The notes under the pieces were generated by a model. That model saw only the letters and a program-made list of their open reading frames with translations, did no database searches and was not told the origin of the DNA. The position numbers were made by a program, and so were the translations under genes. A stretch of 64,000 bases of DNA from Variovorax sp. PAMC28562 (lineage in GTDB: Bacteria > Pseudomonadota > Gammaproteobacteria > Burkholderiales > Burkholderiaceae_C), in assembly GCF_014303735.1 (NCBI RefSeq), contig NZ_CP060296.1, forward strand, positions 879,501 to 943,500. Direction: 5' to 3'. Shown here one piece after another: positions 16,591-24,955 of the stretch; position 1 is the first letter of the stretch; every line of letters begins with the position of its first letter.

Positions 16591-17742
16591 TCAGCCGACA
16601 AGGCGGCCGTTGCTGTTCAGCAAGGTCTGACTCACGTAGCTGCTGGCCCGTCCATCAGCAGCGAAATCGAAGCGCCAACCGTCGATGTTGGTCGCAACAC
16701 GCCGTTTGAATTCCGACAGAACGCGGGCGCGCCCCGGAGTCGAACCTGCGGAGGCAACGACTGAAGCGGCGTAGCGGCCGCCGAGGTAGCCGGCCAGGCT
16801 CGTGGGTGAAGGGTCTTCGTCGAAATAGCGCTGAAGTGCGCTTTTGTAGGCCCGCACCACCGCCACCTTGCCGTCACGCGGGTCCGGCACGACGCGAGTG
16901 AAGACGATCGGCACGGCCGTGCCCGGTGCGAGTTGCAAGAAGGTGTTGGCGTCGACGTCGGACAAGCAGACCACATAGCGCTGCATTCCCCGCTTGCTGA
17001 GCCCGCGCGTGAACAAAGACAGTTCGATCGCGCTGCCCATGAAAAGCAGAAAGTACGGCACCTTTGCATCGAGGTGTCTGCCGAAGGATTCGAGATCGCT
17101 CTCTTGGCTTGCAGTGAGCACTCGTGCCCTGAGCTTCAACCGCTCGAGGATCTGCGCTGTCCCCGGCTGCAATGCAGCCTCGTGCGCTGCGTTCGGATAC
17201 ACGATGCCCAACTCCGACACGCCCATGGTGGCGAAGCCCTTGAGCACGTACCGAATCTGATCTTCCCTCGAAGCGAAAAGTGCGAACAGATTGACTTGGC
17301 CGTCGAAGCGCGAGTCGGCAAGCCACGGCGCGACATGGGCAATCTCGAGTCCGTTCTTCTCCGCCTGCTTCAGACTCGCCAGCGCCAGGCCTTCGCCCAC
17401 CGTACCGATCAGGGCCACCTGGCTGCTGTCAGCCTTGACCTTTTTGATGGCCTCTTGCAATGCGGCATCCGATCCATCGACCTCGATGGATTTGAGCTCG
17501 ATGCGCGGTCCCGCCTTGGCAGTCGATTCAGCGAAGGCGAGCCGGAATCCTGTCGCGTAGTCGCGCGACAACGCTTGCTGGCTCGGCGACATGTCCATGA
17601 TTTGCGTCATCTGAACCGCAGGTGCATCCGGAGGTCGAACGAGTGGTGCAAGCGCAGTGGCGTCTGTCGAAAACAGCGTTTGCGCTGCGGCGCCGAGGGT
17701 GCCACCGAGCAAGCGGCGGCGAGAGGGGCAGGGCAAGTTCAT
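16591..17742 (-). CDS. Periplasmic ligand-binding protein, LivK-like (type I fold)
   Basis: This 383-residue protein has an export signal with RRRLLGG (possible Tat or Sec) and the alternating fold of branched-chain amino-acid-type binding proteins. Recognisable parts are ALIGTVGEGLALA (first lobe), ELGIVYPNA and a late YLGGRYAASVV helix. No permease or ATPase gene is adjacent, so it is an orphan binding protein that may feed another transporter or a sensor. It is convergent with phnN with 36 bp between. No clear Shine-Dalgarno precedes the start. The ligand is unknown. Confidence 0.75.
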   Translation of the reverse strand: MNLPCPSRRRLLGGTLGAAAQTLFSTDATALAPLVRPPDAPAVQMTQIMDMSPSQQALSRDYATGFRLAFAESTAKAGPRIELKSIEVDGSDAALQEAIKKVKADSSQVALIGTVGEGLALASLKQAEKNGLEIAHVAPWLADSRFDGQVNLFALFASREDQIRYVLKGFATMGVSELGIVYPNAAHEAALQPGTAQILERLKLRARVLTASQESDLESFGRHLDAKVPYFLLFMGSAIELSLFTRGLSKRGMQRYVVCLSDVDANTFLQLAPGTAVPIVFTRVVPDPRDGKVAVVRAYKSALQRYFDEDPSPTSLAGYLGGRYAASVVASAGSTPGRARVLSEFKRRVATNIDGWRFDFAADGRASSYVSQTLLNSNGRLVG

Positions 17743-17797
17743 CGGCCCATGCTAGATACCATTTGTGACATTTAACGTCTCGGCTGATGGCGTGCGG

Positions 17798-17983
17798 CTA
17801 ATCGCCCTTTGTCTGCTCCAGCACCTTGGCGCCCGCGGCCAACGCATCACCAGGTGTCGCGTATTCCTTCAGAGACGAAGCAAGCTCCGTCTCTTCTATC
17901 AACGGACCAACTTCAGTGATCACCCATACGAAATTGCCGTGCTCAACGCGATCGACGCGCAATCTAAACATAGGTGAGGTCAT
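17798..17983 (-). CDS. Small hypothetical protein
   Basis: This 61-residue frame has mixed alpha/beta composition: MFRLRVDRVEHGNFVWVIT, then acidic and helical residues ending in EQTKGD. No signal peptide or known motif is seen. There is no clear ribosome-binding site; an in-frame ATG four codons later is an alternative start. It sits alone between an orphan binding protein and a phosphatase-like gene. Composition looks like real protein, but support is modest. Confidence 0.4.
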   Translation of the reverse strand: MTSPMFRLRVDRVEHGNFVWVITEVGPLIEETELASSLKEYATPGDALAAGAKVLEQTKGD

Positions 17984-18043
17984 GGTCGAGCTGCTGATGT
18001 CTGGTTAAACATGATTCGGTGCGGCATAAAGCATCGACGAGCG

Positions 18044-18544
18044 CTAGCCCATCCTGCCCATGTCTCTGATATCGTCTCGAATCGATGCGCGCTCGCCTTT
18101 CGCCATCGGCAGGTTGACGAACAGTTCGATTCGGCGCCGGAGCGCATAGATGATCTGAATGGCGCCATAGGCCGCTGCTTCCGGATCATCCTGTCCAGCA
18201 GCGTCCGGCATCTCCCACAGCGCCGAATCCGGCTGACCCGGCCACGATGGCTCGTGCCCGTGTGTCTCTGCGTCCAGCGTGATGATGAATGAGGCTTTGG
18301 CGAGATCGCGCGACCGGAGCTGGGTCCACGCGGCCGGAACCATTGCGGGCGGCTGCATGCTCGCACCGGCAAGCGCGCCCAGCGCTGCGGGATGCACTTC
18401 CTCTGCGACGTATCCGGGTCTTCCACAAGACAGCGCCACAAACCGGCTTTGGCCCAGATGCTCCAGGCAGGCCTGCGCCAGAACACTGCGAAGCGAATTG
18501 CGCCTGGAGACAAAAACCACCGTCATTTGATCCGCTATTGCCAT
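18044..18544 (-). CDS. Low-molecular-weight phosphatase/arsenate-reductase-like protein lacking the catalytic Cys
   Basis: This 166-residue protein matches the LMW tyrosine phosphatase/ArsC fold along its length. It opens with a P-loop strand VVFVSRRNSLRS (residues 9-20) and has LDAETHGHEPSWPGQPDSALWEMPD, with the Asp of the DP loop retained in MPD (quoted here for its final residues). In active members the P-loop is C-x5-R; here the cysteine position is Ser13 while Arg19 remains. It should therefore bind but not turn over a phosphate or arsenate ester. A decayed partial copy lies just upstream. It is either a regulator/binder or on its way to a pseudogene; the rest of the frame is intact. 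Confidence 0.75.
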   Translation of the reverse strand: MAIADQMTVVFVSRRNSLRSVLAQACLEHLGQSRFVALSCGRPGYVAEEVHPAALGALAGASMQPPAMVPAAWTQLRSRDLAKASFIITLDAETHGHEPSWPGQPDSALWEMPDAAGQDDPEAAAYGAIQIIYALRRRIELFVNLPMAKGERASIRDDIRDMGRMG

Positions 18545-18602
18545 ATTGTTTTGAGGTTAGCGACCTGACGTGACAGTTTCCAGCGGCTGTCGCTGCAGCA
18601 GT

Positions 18603-18705
18603 GGCAGCAGCGGACTCGCTCGCTGCGTTGCGCCTCGAAACAAAAACCATCGGCAGACGATCCGCCGCTGCCCTATAACGAAGAGGTTGGCGACTGGCGT
18701 GCAAG
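18603..18705 (-). pseudogene. Truncated duplicate of the 5' end of the phosphatase-like gene
   Basis: About 80 bp here repeats, with divergence, the 5' end and leader of the gene at 18044-18544. Both contain GCGCCT-GA-ACAAAAACCA followed by GATCCGC and then GAGGTT-GCGAC. Translated leftward the remnant reads AADRLPMVFVSRRNAASE, matching AIADQMTVVFVSRRNSLRS of the intact gene, then loses homology. It also has the Ser in place of Cys. It looks like an old tandem duplication whose 3' part was deleted. Confidence 0.6.
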
Positions 18706-18743
18706 CTTCAATTGCCAGCTGCTTTTTCTGACAGGAGCTTCAA

Positions 18744-18965
18744 ATGAGCAAAGAGAACGCACGCTTGAGCCATCTGCTCGAGAAAATGTCCGCCAGATAT
18801 GGGGATCAGGACGCCGAGGTGCTCCGGCTGCATGAAGCAGTCCGGCATCTGGCGCTAGCCGATGCGCACATCCAGGCGCCACTGCGATATGTCGGTGCTC
18901 CGCTGTTTGCCGACCGCGCCACACGGCTCGCCAAATTCACGCCCACTGTGGAGCAATGGGGATAG
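18744..18965 (+). CDS. Small hypothetical protein
   Basis: This 73-residue protein has a good AGGAG ribosome-binding site 6 bases before ATG. The first half is strongly helical (NARLSHLLEKMSARYGDQDA), likely a short coiled segment; the second half is Ala/Leu-rich and ends EQWG. No signal peptide or known domain is seen. A hairpin with a pyrimidine-rich tail at 19090 may end its transcript. Function unknown. Confidence 0.5.
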   Translation: MSKENARLSHLLEKMSARYGDQDAEVLRLHEAVRHLALADAHIQAPLRYVGAPLFADRATRLAKFTPTVEQWG

Positions 18966-19089
18966 CAACAGCCGCAAACATCGGGATGCCTCATCGCTGA
19001 GGTGCTTGCGCGTTCCCTACCAGCGCCCGCGGCTGTCACTTCTTTATGCTGCCACGATCATCTGACGGTTTTGTGACATGGAGCGCGCA

Positions 19090-19114
19090 CGCATCGACGT
19101 GCAGTGTCGATGCG
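19090..19114 (+). terminator. Hairpin with T-rich tail, likely terminator for the upstream small gene
   Basis: CGCATCGAC (19090-19098) and GTCGATGCG (19106-19114) form a perfect 9-bp stem with a 7-base loop. CTTTCTATCTTT follows on the + strand. The same stem sits directly after the stop of the leftward DUF3616 gene, so it could serve both, although the minus side lacks a T-tract. Confidence 0.5.
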
Positions 19115-19118
19115 CTTT

Positions 19119-20138
19119 CTATCTTTGAAGCGGGATGCGCAGTGCCCTGAAGCGCTGCTTCGCCTTGTCCAGTTGATCGCAGCGTGTGCCCTCGACGCGC
19201 AGGGCGCCGTCATCGCTCAGCAGCATCGCCTGACCCGTGCCGGGCAGAGCGAACAGCGCCTCGGCACTGAACTGCGCCGGCAGCGGCACCGGCGCGGGCG
19301 TGGCCGGATGCATCGGCACACCATCCCATGCGTACAGCGCGAAGCTGCCGACATCGCCGGTCGGTCCGGCAACGATCCAGTAGACGGCGCCGATGCGTTC
19401 CATGCTGCGGATGCCTCGGCCTCCCAGGTCGAGCAACGCGGGTGGCCCGAACGCTGGCCTTGCTCCGTTGCCGACCACCAGCGCAGCAGGATTGGTGATG
19501 GGGACCAGCAGCGCCTTGCCGTCTTTCAGCGGATTGCGAAAGCCCACGAGCAAATGTCCGTCGGCCGTGTCGGCCAGGCCTTCGATGTTCAGACCACCCG
19601 GTTGCTCGGGCGCAATGTCGGCCGCTTTGCCGAGACCGAGTCCTTTAAGTTCGGGTGCCGAAGCAAGGTCTTCGATCAGGTCGACATAGGGCTTGCCAAC
19701 GGGGCGAACGGTGGGCGGTGATACGCCGAGATCGACCTGCGTGGCGAACAGCCGGCGCCGCCAAGGTCTGGCCTTGCCCGATGAGGTCCGGCTGTGCGAC
19801 GAGATCCAGTAGATGGTGTCGCCGATGCGGGTTGCGCCTTCGATGTCGGACGCCTTGTCTCCTGTGGCGAGGAACGCTGCCAAGTCGACGGCCGGCCGCG
19901 CAGGCGCACTCTGCCCGATGCGGTAGACGTTGAGTGCGTTGCTCTCGTCGTCGCCGACGACGAAGTGCTGCGAGTCGAGCGCCACTGCTGCAGAGGCTTC
20001 GCACATACCGTCGTAGCGCTCCATGGCGGCGGACGCACTCGATGTGCTTGCCTGCACGAAGGAACCCCACGTTGCCAAACAGAGCACCAGCAGAGTCGCG
20101 ACGGTCGCCGCGATCGAACGAACATTGAATCGAATCAT
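19119..20138 (-). CDS. Exported DUF3616 family protein
   Basis: This 339-residue protein has an N-terminal signal peptide (residues 1-30, ending near FVQAS). Its body of repeated beta-type segments fits DUF3616: DSQHFVVGDDESNALNVYR, the DIEGATRIGDTIYWISSHSR block and the NIEGLADTADGHLLVGFRNP block. It is probably a periplasmic or secreted beta-propeller-like protein of unknown function. No good ribosome-binding site is visible. It diverges from a histone-like gene across an 80-bp AT-rich promoter region. Confidence 0.8.
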   Translation of the reverse strand: MIRFNVRSIAATVATLLVLCLATWGSFVQASTSSASAAMERYDGMCEASAAVALDSQHFVVGDDESNALNVYRIGQSAPARPAVDLAAFLATGDKASDIEGATRIGDTIYWISSHSRTSSGKARPWRRRLFATQVDLGVSPPTVRPVGKPYVDLIEDLASAPELKGLGLGKAADIAPEQPGGLNIEGLADTADGHLLVGFRNPLKDGKALLVPITNPAALVVGNGARPAFGPPALLDLGGRGIRSMERIGAVYWIVAGPTGDVGSFALYAWDGVPMHPATPAPVPLPAQFSAEALFALPGTGQAMLLSDDGALRVEGTRCDQLDKAKQRFRALRIPLQR

Positions 20139-20183
20139 TTGAGTGAAGCTTAAGTGTTGTAGATCAGACTAATCCGATAATTA

Positions 20184-20204
20184 TGGTATAAATGATTTAC
20201 ACCA
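20184..20204. promoter_or_regulatory. 21-bp near-perfect palindrome (operator) before the histone-like gene
   Basis: TGGTATAAAT-G-ATTTACACCA is an inverted repeat matching at 9 of 10 pairs around a central G, ending 14 bp before the ATG at 20219. It includes TATAAA, so a bound protein would cover the promoter. It lies in the divergent region with the DUF3616 gene. The binding protein is unknown; the DNA-binding-like C-terminus of the downstream gene is one candidate. Confidence 0.6.
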
Positions 20205-20218
20205 TTTAAGAAAAATCA

Positions 20219-21079
20219 ATGACAAATCCCATTGCGACCGCATCGCCTTCCCCTGACGCAACCGCCGATATCGCAACTTCCAGCGCACGGCCGACTTCTA
20301 CTCCGCCGAAGACGTCGAATGCATCAGCGACCGCCGTAGTGGCACCCGTCGCCGCTGCGACCACAGCGCCCGACGCCGCCGCGACGCCAAAGAAGCCTGC
20401 AGCCCAGAAGGCTGTAGCTCCCCCGCGCAAAGCGGCGCCGAAGAAGGCGGTCGCACCCGCGCGCAAGGCTGCAGCAAAGCTGCCCGCGAAGCCGGTGCCG
20501 AAGTCAAACCCAAAAGCAACGCCGAAAGCATCGGTCAAGGTATCGGTCAAGGCATCGGTCAAGGCATCGGCAAAACCTGTCACGAAGACCGTGGCAAAAC
20601 CGGTCGCAAAGACGGCCATCAAACCGGTCGCCAAGCCCATCCCAAAGCTGAAGACCGCGCCATTGCCAGCCGCGAAGAAAGCTTCTTCACTCATCAACAA
20701 GCCTGCGCCAAAAAAGGTCAGCCCGATCGTCCCGGTGAAGCCAGCGCCCGCAAAGCAAATTGAGGTTGCGCCGAAGTCGTCCGCAAAATCGAACGCCAAG
20801 TCCTCGGTCAAGTCATCTACCAAAGCCATCGACACCCGCAAGACATCCGAGCAAAAAGACAAGCTGGTGCGTGACAGCTTCACGATGCCGCAAGACGACT
20901 ACGCGTTGATCGCCAGGCTCAAAGACCGCGCGGTAATGTTCAAGCGTCCGGCCAAGAAGAGTGAGTTGCTGCGTGCGGGCCTGCACGCGTTGCAAGCCAT
21001 GTCGGCGCCCGCCTTGCGCGCCGCGCTCGATGCGCTGACACCGCTGAAGTCGGGTCGGCCGAAGAAGCAAGTCGACTAA
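20219..21079 (+). CDS. Lys/Ala/Pro-rich histone H1-like (AlgP-like) protein with DNA-binding-like C-terminus
   Basis: This 286-residue protein has about 200 N-terminal residues of low-complexity Ala, Lys, Pro, Ser and Val with many KPxxK/KxAxKP repeats, like bacterial H1-type proteins such as AlgP. The C-terminal 75 residues are ordered: VRDSFTMPQDDYALIARLKD and RPAKKSELLRAGLHAL, a strand followed by two helices resembling ribbon-helix-helix domains. It is probably a nucleoid-associated DNA-binding protein. A 21-bp palindrome directly upstream suggests autoregulation. The repeats make the length likely to vary between strains. Confidence 0.75.
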   Translation: MTNPIATASPSPDATADIATSSARPTSTPPKTSNASATAVVAPVAAATTAPDAAATPKKPAAQKAVAPPRKAAPKKAVAPARKAAAKLPAKPVPKSNPKATPKASVKVSVKASVKASAKPVTKTVAKPVAKTAIKPVAKPIPKLKTAPLPAAKKASSLINKPAPKKVSPIVPVKPAPAKQIEVAPKSSAKSNAKSSVKSSTKAIDTRKTSEQKDKLVRDSFTMPQDDYALIARLKDRAVMFKRPAKKSELLRAGLHALQAMSAPALRAALDALTPLKSGRPKKQVD

Positions 21080-21197
21080 GTCGACTGCCGTCAGAAAAGC
21101 ACGCGCCGCGAGATGCAGCGCGTGTCATCCGCCTGCCTTGTGAGAGGCCTAACCTTGGCCTCGGGTTAACACCTACCACTCAAGACAAGGACCGATC

Positions 21198-21647
21198 ATG
21201 AAACAGCTCTACACGAACATCGCTACCGCGGCCATCGCCGTGCTGGCCGTGACCGCCGCCCAAGCCCAACCCGCCACCGGCCGCACCCGCGCCCAGGTCG
21301 AAGCCGAAGCCATTGCCGCAGCCCGCGCGCCCGACCAGAACGTGACGCGCGGCTCACGCGGTGCCGAGAAGTTCACGCCCACGGCGGACCCGGCAAAGAT
21401 GCAGCAGCAAGCCATCGATGCGGCGCACGCCGTCAACCAGAACGTGACACGCGGCTCGCGCGGCGCCGATCCTTTCGTCTCCACGATGGACCCTGCCGCT
21501 GTCGGTGCGCAAGCCCGTGCGACGGCTGCCGCACCGGATCAAAACGTAGTTGGCGGATCGCGGGTCAACAGCCGCGTCATCTCGACGATGACGAATCCGG
21601 CCAGCCCCAACGTTCAAGCCCAACAGACTCCGGATCCGGCGAAGTAG
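21198..21647 (+). CDS. Secreted small protein with three tandem repeats
   Basis: This 149-residue protein has a signal peptide (1-23, cleavage near AQA-Q). The mature part is three roughly 34-residue repeats, each opening with QNV-x-x-GSR: DQNVTRGSRGAEKF (46-), NQNVTRGSRGADPF (80-) and DQNVVGGSRVNSRV (114-). The linkers are Ala/Gln-rich helices. It has no cysteines or membrane segments, so it is likely a soluble periplasmic or secreted protein. I do not recognise the family. AAGGA lies before the start. Confidence 0.65.
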   Translation: MKQLYTNIATAAIAVLAVTAAQAQPATGRTRAQVEAEAIAAARAPDQNVTRGSRGAEKFTPTADPAKMQQQAIDAAHAVNQNVTRGSRGADPFVSTMDPAAVGAQARATAAAPDQNVVGGSRVNSRVISTMTNPASPNVQAQQTPDPAK

Positions 21648-21685
21648 TCAGCTAGATGACATAGAGGGCGCCGTACATTCGCGGC

Positions 21686-22444
21686 ATGCGCTGCCCTCTT
21701 CGTTTCTGTTTCTGCTTCTCTCTCCCCACCGTTTGCCTTGCGGCGCTCCTCACGCTGGGGCTCTGCCAACAGGCTGCGGCGCAAGACGCGCCGACACCCT
21801 ACAAGCTCACCGTCGGCTACTACGGCGTATCGGGAGGGGGCATGCCACCCGGGCCGGGGCTCGACGTCAACCTGCGCTACAACTATGGCGACGGCAATGT
21901 CTGGCTCGGCTGGTTTCGCTCGCCGGTGCTCGACTTTTCGCAGTTGCGTGGCGGCTGGGACCGCACCTTCACACTCGGACCGGTGCGCGTGCTGCCGTCG
22001 CTGCAGGCGGCATCGGGCGGCTTCGTCGGCGGCAGCATTGCGGTCGAAACGGGCGACAGCTGGTTCGTCGGTGCGGGGCTCGGCCGCACCAACCTTCGCA
22101 ACTACGCCAACCTCAACTTCGACCCGAACGATTCGTACACCGCGTACGGCGGCTATCGATGGTCCGACGCAACGTCGCTGCAAGTGCAACTGGTGCGCGA
22201 CAACCGCCTGAATCCCGACCAGCAACACGTGCACCTGATATGGCGCCAGAGCGTGGGCAACGGCGAGCGGCTGACTGTCGACTTGCTGGCCAAGCAGGGC
22301 ACGGTCGACGGCCAGTTCATTCGTCGCGTCGGCCTGTCGGTCGGCTATGACTGGCCGCGCTGGTTCGTGCGCGCCGCCTGGGACCCGAAGGTCAACTTCA
22401 CGCCGCAGAACATGGCGCGGCTGTCGACGGGCGTGCGCTTCTAG
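21686..22444 (+). CDS. Outer-membrane beta-barrel-like protein
   Basis: This 252-residue protein has a signal peptide ending near AAAQD (about residue 33). It shows alternating aromatic/hydrophobic strands such as NLRYNYGDGNVWLGWFRSP and SWFVGAGLGRTNLRNYANL. It ends in RF, and a C-terminal Phe is the usual recognition signal of the BAM machinery. It is probably an outer-membrane barrel of about ten strands with unknown ligand. It is 38 bp after the repeat-protein gene, in the same direction, and convergent with the FAD oxidoreductase. Confidence 0.7.
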   Translation: MRCPLRFCFCFSLPTVCLAALLTLGLCQQAAAQDAPTPYKLTVGYYGVSGGGMPPGPGLDVNLRYNYGDGNVWLGWFRSPVLDFSQLRGGWDRTFTLGPVRVLPSLQAASGGFVGGSIAVETGDSWFVGAGLGRTNLRNYANLNFDPNDSYTAYGGYRWSDATSLQVQLVRDNRLNPDQQHVHLIWRQSVGNGERLTVDLLAKQGTVDGQFIRRVGLSVGYDWPRWFVRAAWDPKVNFTPQNMARLSTGVRF

Positions 22445-22480
22445 GCGAGCTTCAGCGCGGCGCGGCCGACTTCACCCGAG

Positions 22481-23839
22481 TCACCCCCACATCGCGCCGT
22501 CGGCTCGCAGCTGTTTTTGCAGCGCGGCCACATCGACGTCGCGTACCGTGCCGCGACCCGTGCCAACGCTCGCCGCTGCAGTCCCTGCAGCCTGCCCCAT
22601 GACGAAGCAACCGCCGCTGGCACGCGCGGCAGACTGACCCTCGTGCGTCATCGATGCGCAACGTCCCGCGACCAGCAAGTTATCCACCTTCTGCGGCACC
22701 AGCATGCGCCACGGCAAGTCGTTGTTGGCGTTGCCGGCATCGCGCGGAAAACCCCAGTCGATGCGACCGTCGCCGTGCAGTTCCATCGGCCAGGCGTTGA
22801 GCCCGATCACGTCGTCGAAGCGCGCGGACGAGAGGATGTCTTCGCCACTCAGCGCGTAGTCGCCGCCGATGCGCCGCGTCTCGCGAATGCCGACCTGCGG
22901 CGCGATGTCGACGATCTGCGAGTGTTCGAAGCCCGGCACTTTCTCGCGCATGAAGCGAAAGTATTCGACGATCTGGCGCCGGCCTTCGGTTTCGCCCGCG
23001 CTCAGCTCGCGCGCATCGACACCACTCATCGCGCGGCCTTGTTCGTTGCGAATTTGGGTGACGTTGGCGCGCCATTCGGTCGGGTTGATCTGCGGCCGCA
23101 CGATGGCACCCTCGCGCGGAAACTTGTAGCGACCGGGCTCGTCGCGCAGCGCAGCGTCCATCAAATCGTTGATGGCCTTGAACTCGCCGATGGCAGCCAG
23201 CGCGCGCTCCGACTCGACGTGGCCGATGCGGAACATCGTCGTCGGGAACAGGCTGTTGCCATGACCGTCGCCAACTTCGAACGGCACGCCGGCAAAGGCA
23301 GCCACGTCGGCGTCGCCCGAGCAGTCGATGAACACGTTGGCGCGAATGGCTTGCCGACCCGACTTGGTTTCGACAATGAGCGCCTCGATGCGCGCATCGT
23401 CCCTGATGACCGCGGCAGCCCACGCATGAAACAGCACGTCGACACCGGCCGACAGCAGCATCTGGTCGGCCGCGCACTTGTATGCCGACACGTCGTACGA
23501 GCGCACGCGGATGCGGCCCTGCATGCCGTCCTGCGGTTTGTTGAGTCCACCGAGCGCGTCGATGCGTTGCATTAGGTCGTCGACCACGCCATGCACCAGT
23601 TGCTGCATCTCGCCATCCTTGCGGCCGTAGAGCCCGGCGAAATTAGTGACGCCACCCGCCGTACCCATGCCGCCGAGAAAGCCGTAACGCTCGACCAGCA
23701 AAGTGCGCGCACCGTGCGTTGCCGCACTCACCGCAGCGGCCAGCCCAGCGGGCCCGCCACCGATGACAACGACGTCGTACTCGCCGAAGACCGGAAGCGC
23801 GCGGCCGGGTTCGTCCAGCGTGGTGGTGCGTGCCGTCAT
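22481..23839 (-). CDS. FAD-dependent oxidoreductase (fumarate reductase/succinate dehydrogenase-like)
   Basis: This 452-residue flavoprotein has the dinucleotide motif VVVIGGGPAGLAAA (residues 24-37), then ERYGFLGGMGTAGGVTNFAG, typical of the FAD-dependent oxidoreductase family Pfam FAD_oxidored. It also has ANVFIDCSGDADVAAFAGVPFE and a late RCASMTHEGQSAARASG block that closes the FAD site. It has no signal peptide, so it acts in the cytoplasm. It is second in a unit with a TctC-type binding protein (7 bp gap), suggesting it acts on the imported compound. The substrate is unknown. Confidence 0.88.
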   Translation of the reverse strand: MTARTTTLDEPGRALPVFGEYDVVVIGGGPAGLAAAVSAATHGARTLLVERYGFLGGMGTAGGVTNFAGLYGRKDGEMQQLVHGVVDDLMQRIDALGGLNKPQDGMQGRIRVRSYDVSAYKCAADQMLLSAGVDVLFHAWAAAVIRDDARIEALIVETKSGRQAIRANVFIDCSGDADVAAFAGVPFEVGDGHGNSLFPTTMFRIGHVESERALAAIGEFKAINDLMDAALRDEPGRYKFPREGAIVRPQINPTEWRANVTQIRNEQGRAMSGVDARELSAGETEGRRQIVEYFRFMREKVPGFEHSQIVDIAPQVGIRETRRIGGDYALSGEDILSSARFDDVIGLNAWPMELHGDGRIDWGFPRDAGNANNDLPWRMLVPQKVDNLLVAGRCASMTHEGQSAARASGGCFVMGQAAGTAAASVGTGRGTVRDVDVAALQKQLRADGAMWG

Positions 23840-23846
23840 GCGCCGG

Positions 23847-24851
23847 TCATTCGATCTTGATGCCGCGCGCGGCGATGATCTTCGCCATGGTCGCGCTCTC
23901 TTCCTTGATGCGCGTCTTCAGGCCTTCGGCCGAGGTGCCGACCGCTTGCCAGCCCTGGTTGAAAAGCTGACGCCGGACATCGGGGTTCTGCATGATCTTC
24001 GGCATCTCGAGCGCCAATCGATCCTGCGCCGCCTTCGACAGACTGGCCGGTCCGATGAGCGCGGTCCACACCTCGAGCTGGAAGTCCTTGACGCCGGCAT
24101 CGGCCAGCGAAGGCGCCTCCGGCATCAGCACGCTGCGACCACTGGTGGTCAGGCCGATCACCTTCAGCTTGCCGCCCTTGGCTTGTGGCTGCGCGATGCC
24201 CGGTGGCACCAGCGCCATCTGGATCTGCCCGCCCATCATCGCGGTCACGACCTGCGGATTGCCCTGATACGGAATGTGCTGCGGCATCAGTCCAGGCATC
24301 TTCGCCTTCATCAGTTCCATGCCCAGATGACCGACCGAGCCGGTGCCGACCGAGCCGTAGTTCCAGGTGTCGCCGGCCTTGCGAGCGGCATCGAAGAAGG
24401 CGGCGCCATCGGGTGCCGACATGGGCGCTATCAACACCAACGGTGCAGTCGCCAGCAGGCTGATGTAGCTGAAGTCCTTGGCCGGGTCGTACGGCAGGCG
24501 CGGGTACAGCATCTTGGCGGAGGTGAGGTTGCCGTTGATGACCACGCCGAGCGTGTGACCGTCGGTCGCCTTGGCCACCTGGTCGGTCGCGATGTTGCCG
24601 GATGCGCCGGGCTTGTTCTCGACGATCACCGGCTGGCCGAGCGCACGGCCCAACGGCTCGGCGATGGCGCGCGCGGCCATGTCGGGCGTCGAGCCGCCCG
24701 GGAAGCCGACGAGGATGCGGATCGGCTTGGTCGGCCACGCTGGCGTGCCCTGCGCCGCGGCGCCCGCCACCACCGTGCAAAGACCGACTGCCAAGGCCGC
24801 GAGTTGGAAGCGCCGCGAAAAGCGCGGCAGGACTTTTTGTTTTGAATGCAT
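23847..24851 (-). CDS. Bug/TctC-family periplasmic substrate-binding protein
   Basis: This 334-residue binding protein of the large betaproteobacterial Bug family has a signal peptide (1-30) ending GAAAQ. Family motifs are WPTKPIRILVGFPGGSTPD, GQPVIVENKPGASGNIA and the PYDPAKDFSYISLL block. Such proteins bind small carboxylates or aromatics for tripartite tricarboxylate transport; no TctA/TctB gene is adjacent. The start at 24851 is the ATG beside the signal peptide. It is the first gene of the unit with the FAD oxidoreductase. Confidence 0.9.
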   Translation of the reverse strand: MHSKQKVLPRFSRRFQLAALAVGLCTVVAGAAAQGTPAWPTKPIRILVGFPGGSTPDMAARAIAEPLGRALGQPVIVENKPGASGNIATDQVAKATDGHTLGVVINGNLTSAKMLYPRLPYDPAKDFSYISLLATAPLVLIAPMSAPDGAAFFDAARKAGDTWNYGSVGTGSVGHLGMELMKAKMPGLMPQHIPYQGNPQVVTAMMGGQIQMALVPPGIAQPQAKGGKLKVIGLTTSGRSVLMPEAPSLADAGVKDFQLEVWTALIGPASLSKAAQDRLALEMPKIMQNPDVRRQLFNQGWQAVGTSAEGLKTRIKEESATMAKIIAARGIKIE

Positions 24852-24955
24852 GTCGAGGATGAGGAAAGAAGAGACCGGCGTGTGACCGCTCTCGGGAATA
24901 ATGCCAACGATTATCCAGCGCCATCGCCCTTGGCGCACACCCCACAGGCGGCCCC

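Noticed and set aside
18044..18544. Functional arsenate reductase (arsC) in an arsenic-resistance locus
   Set aside because: The catalytic Cys is Ser, and no arsR, arsB or acr3 gene is nearby.
21144..21162. GAGGCC/GGCCTC hairpin before the repeat-protein gene as a terminator
   Set aside because: The stem is 6 bp with a 7-base loop and has no T-tract; it is common by chance at this GC content.
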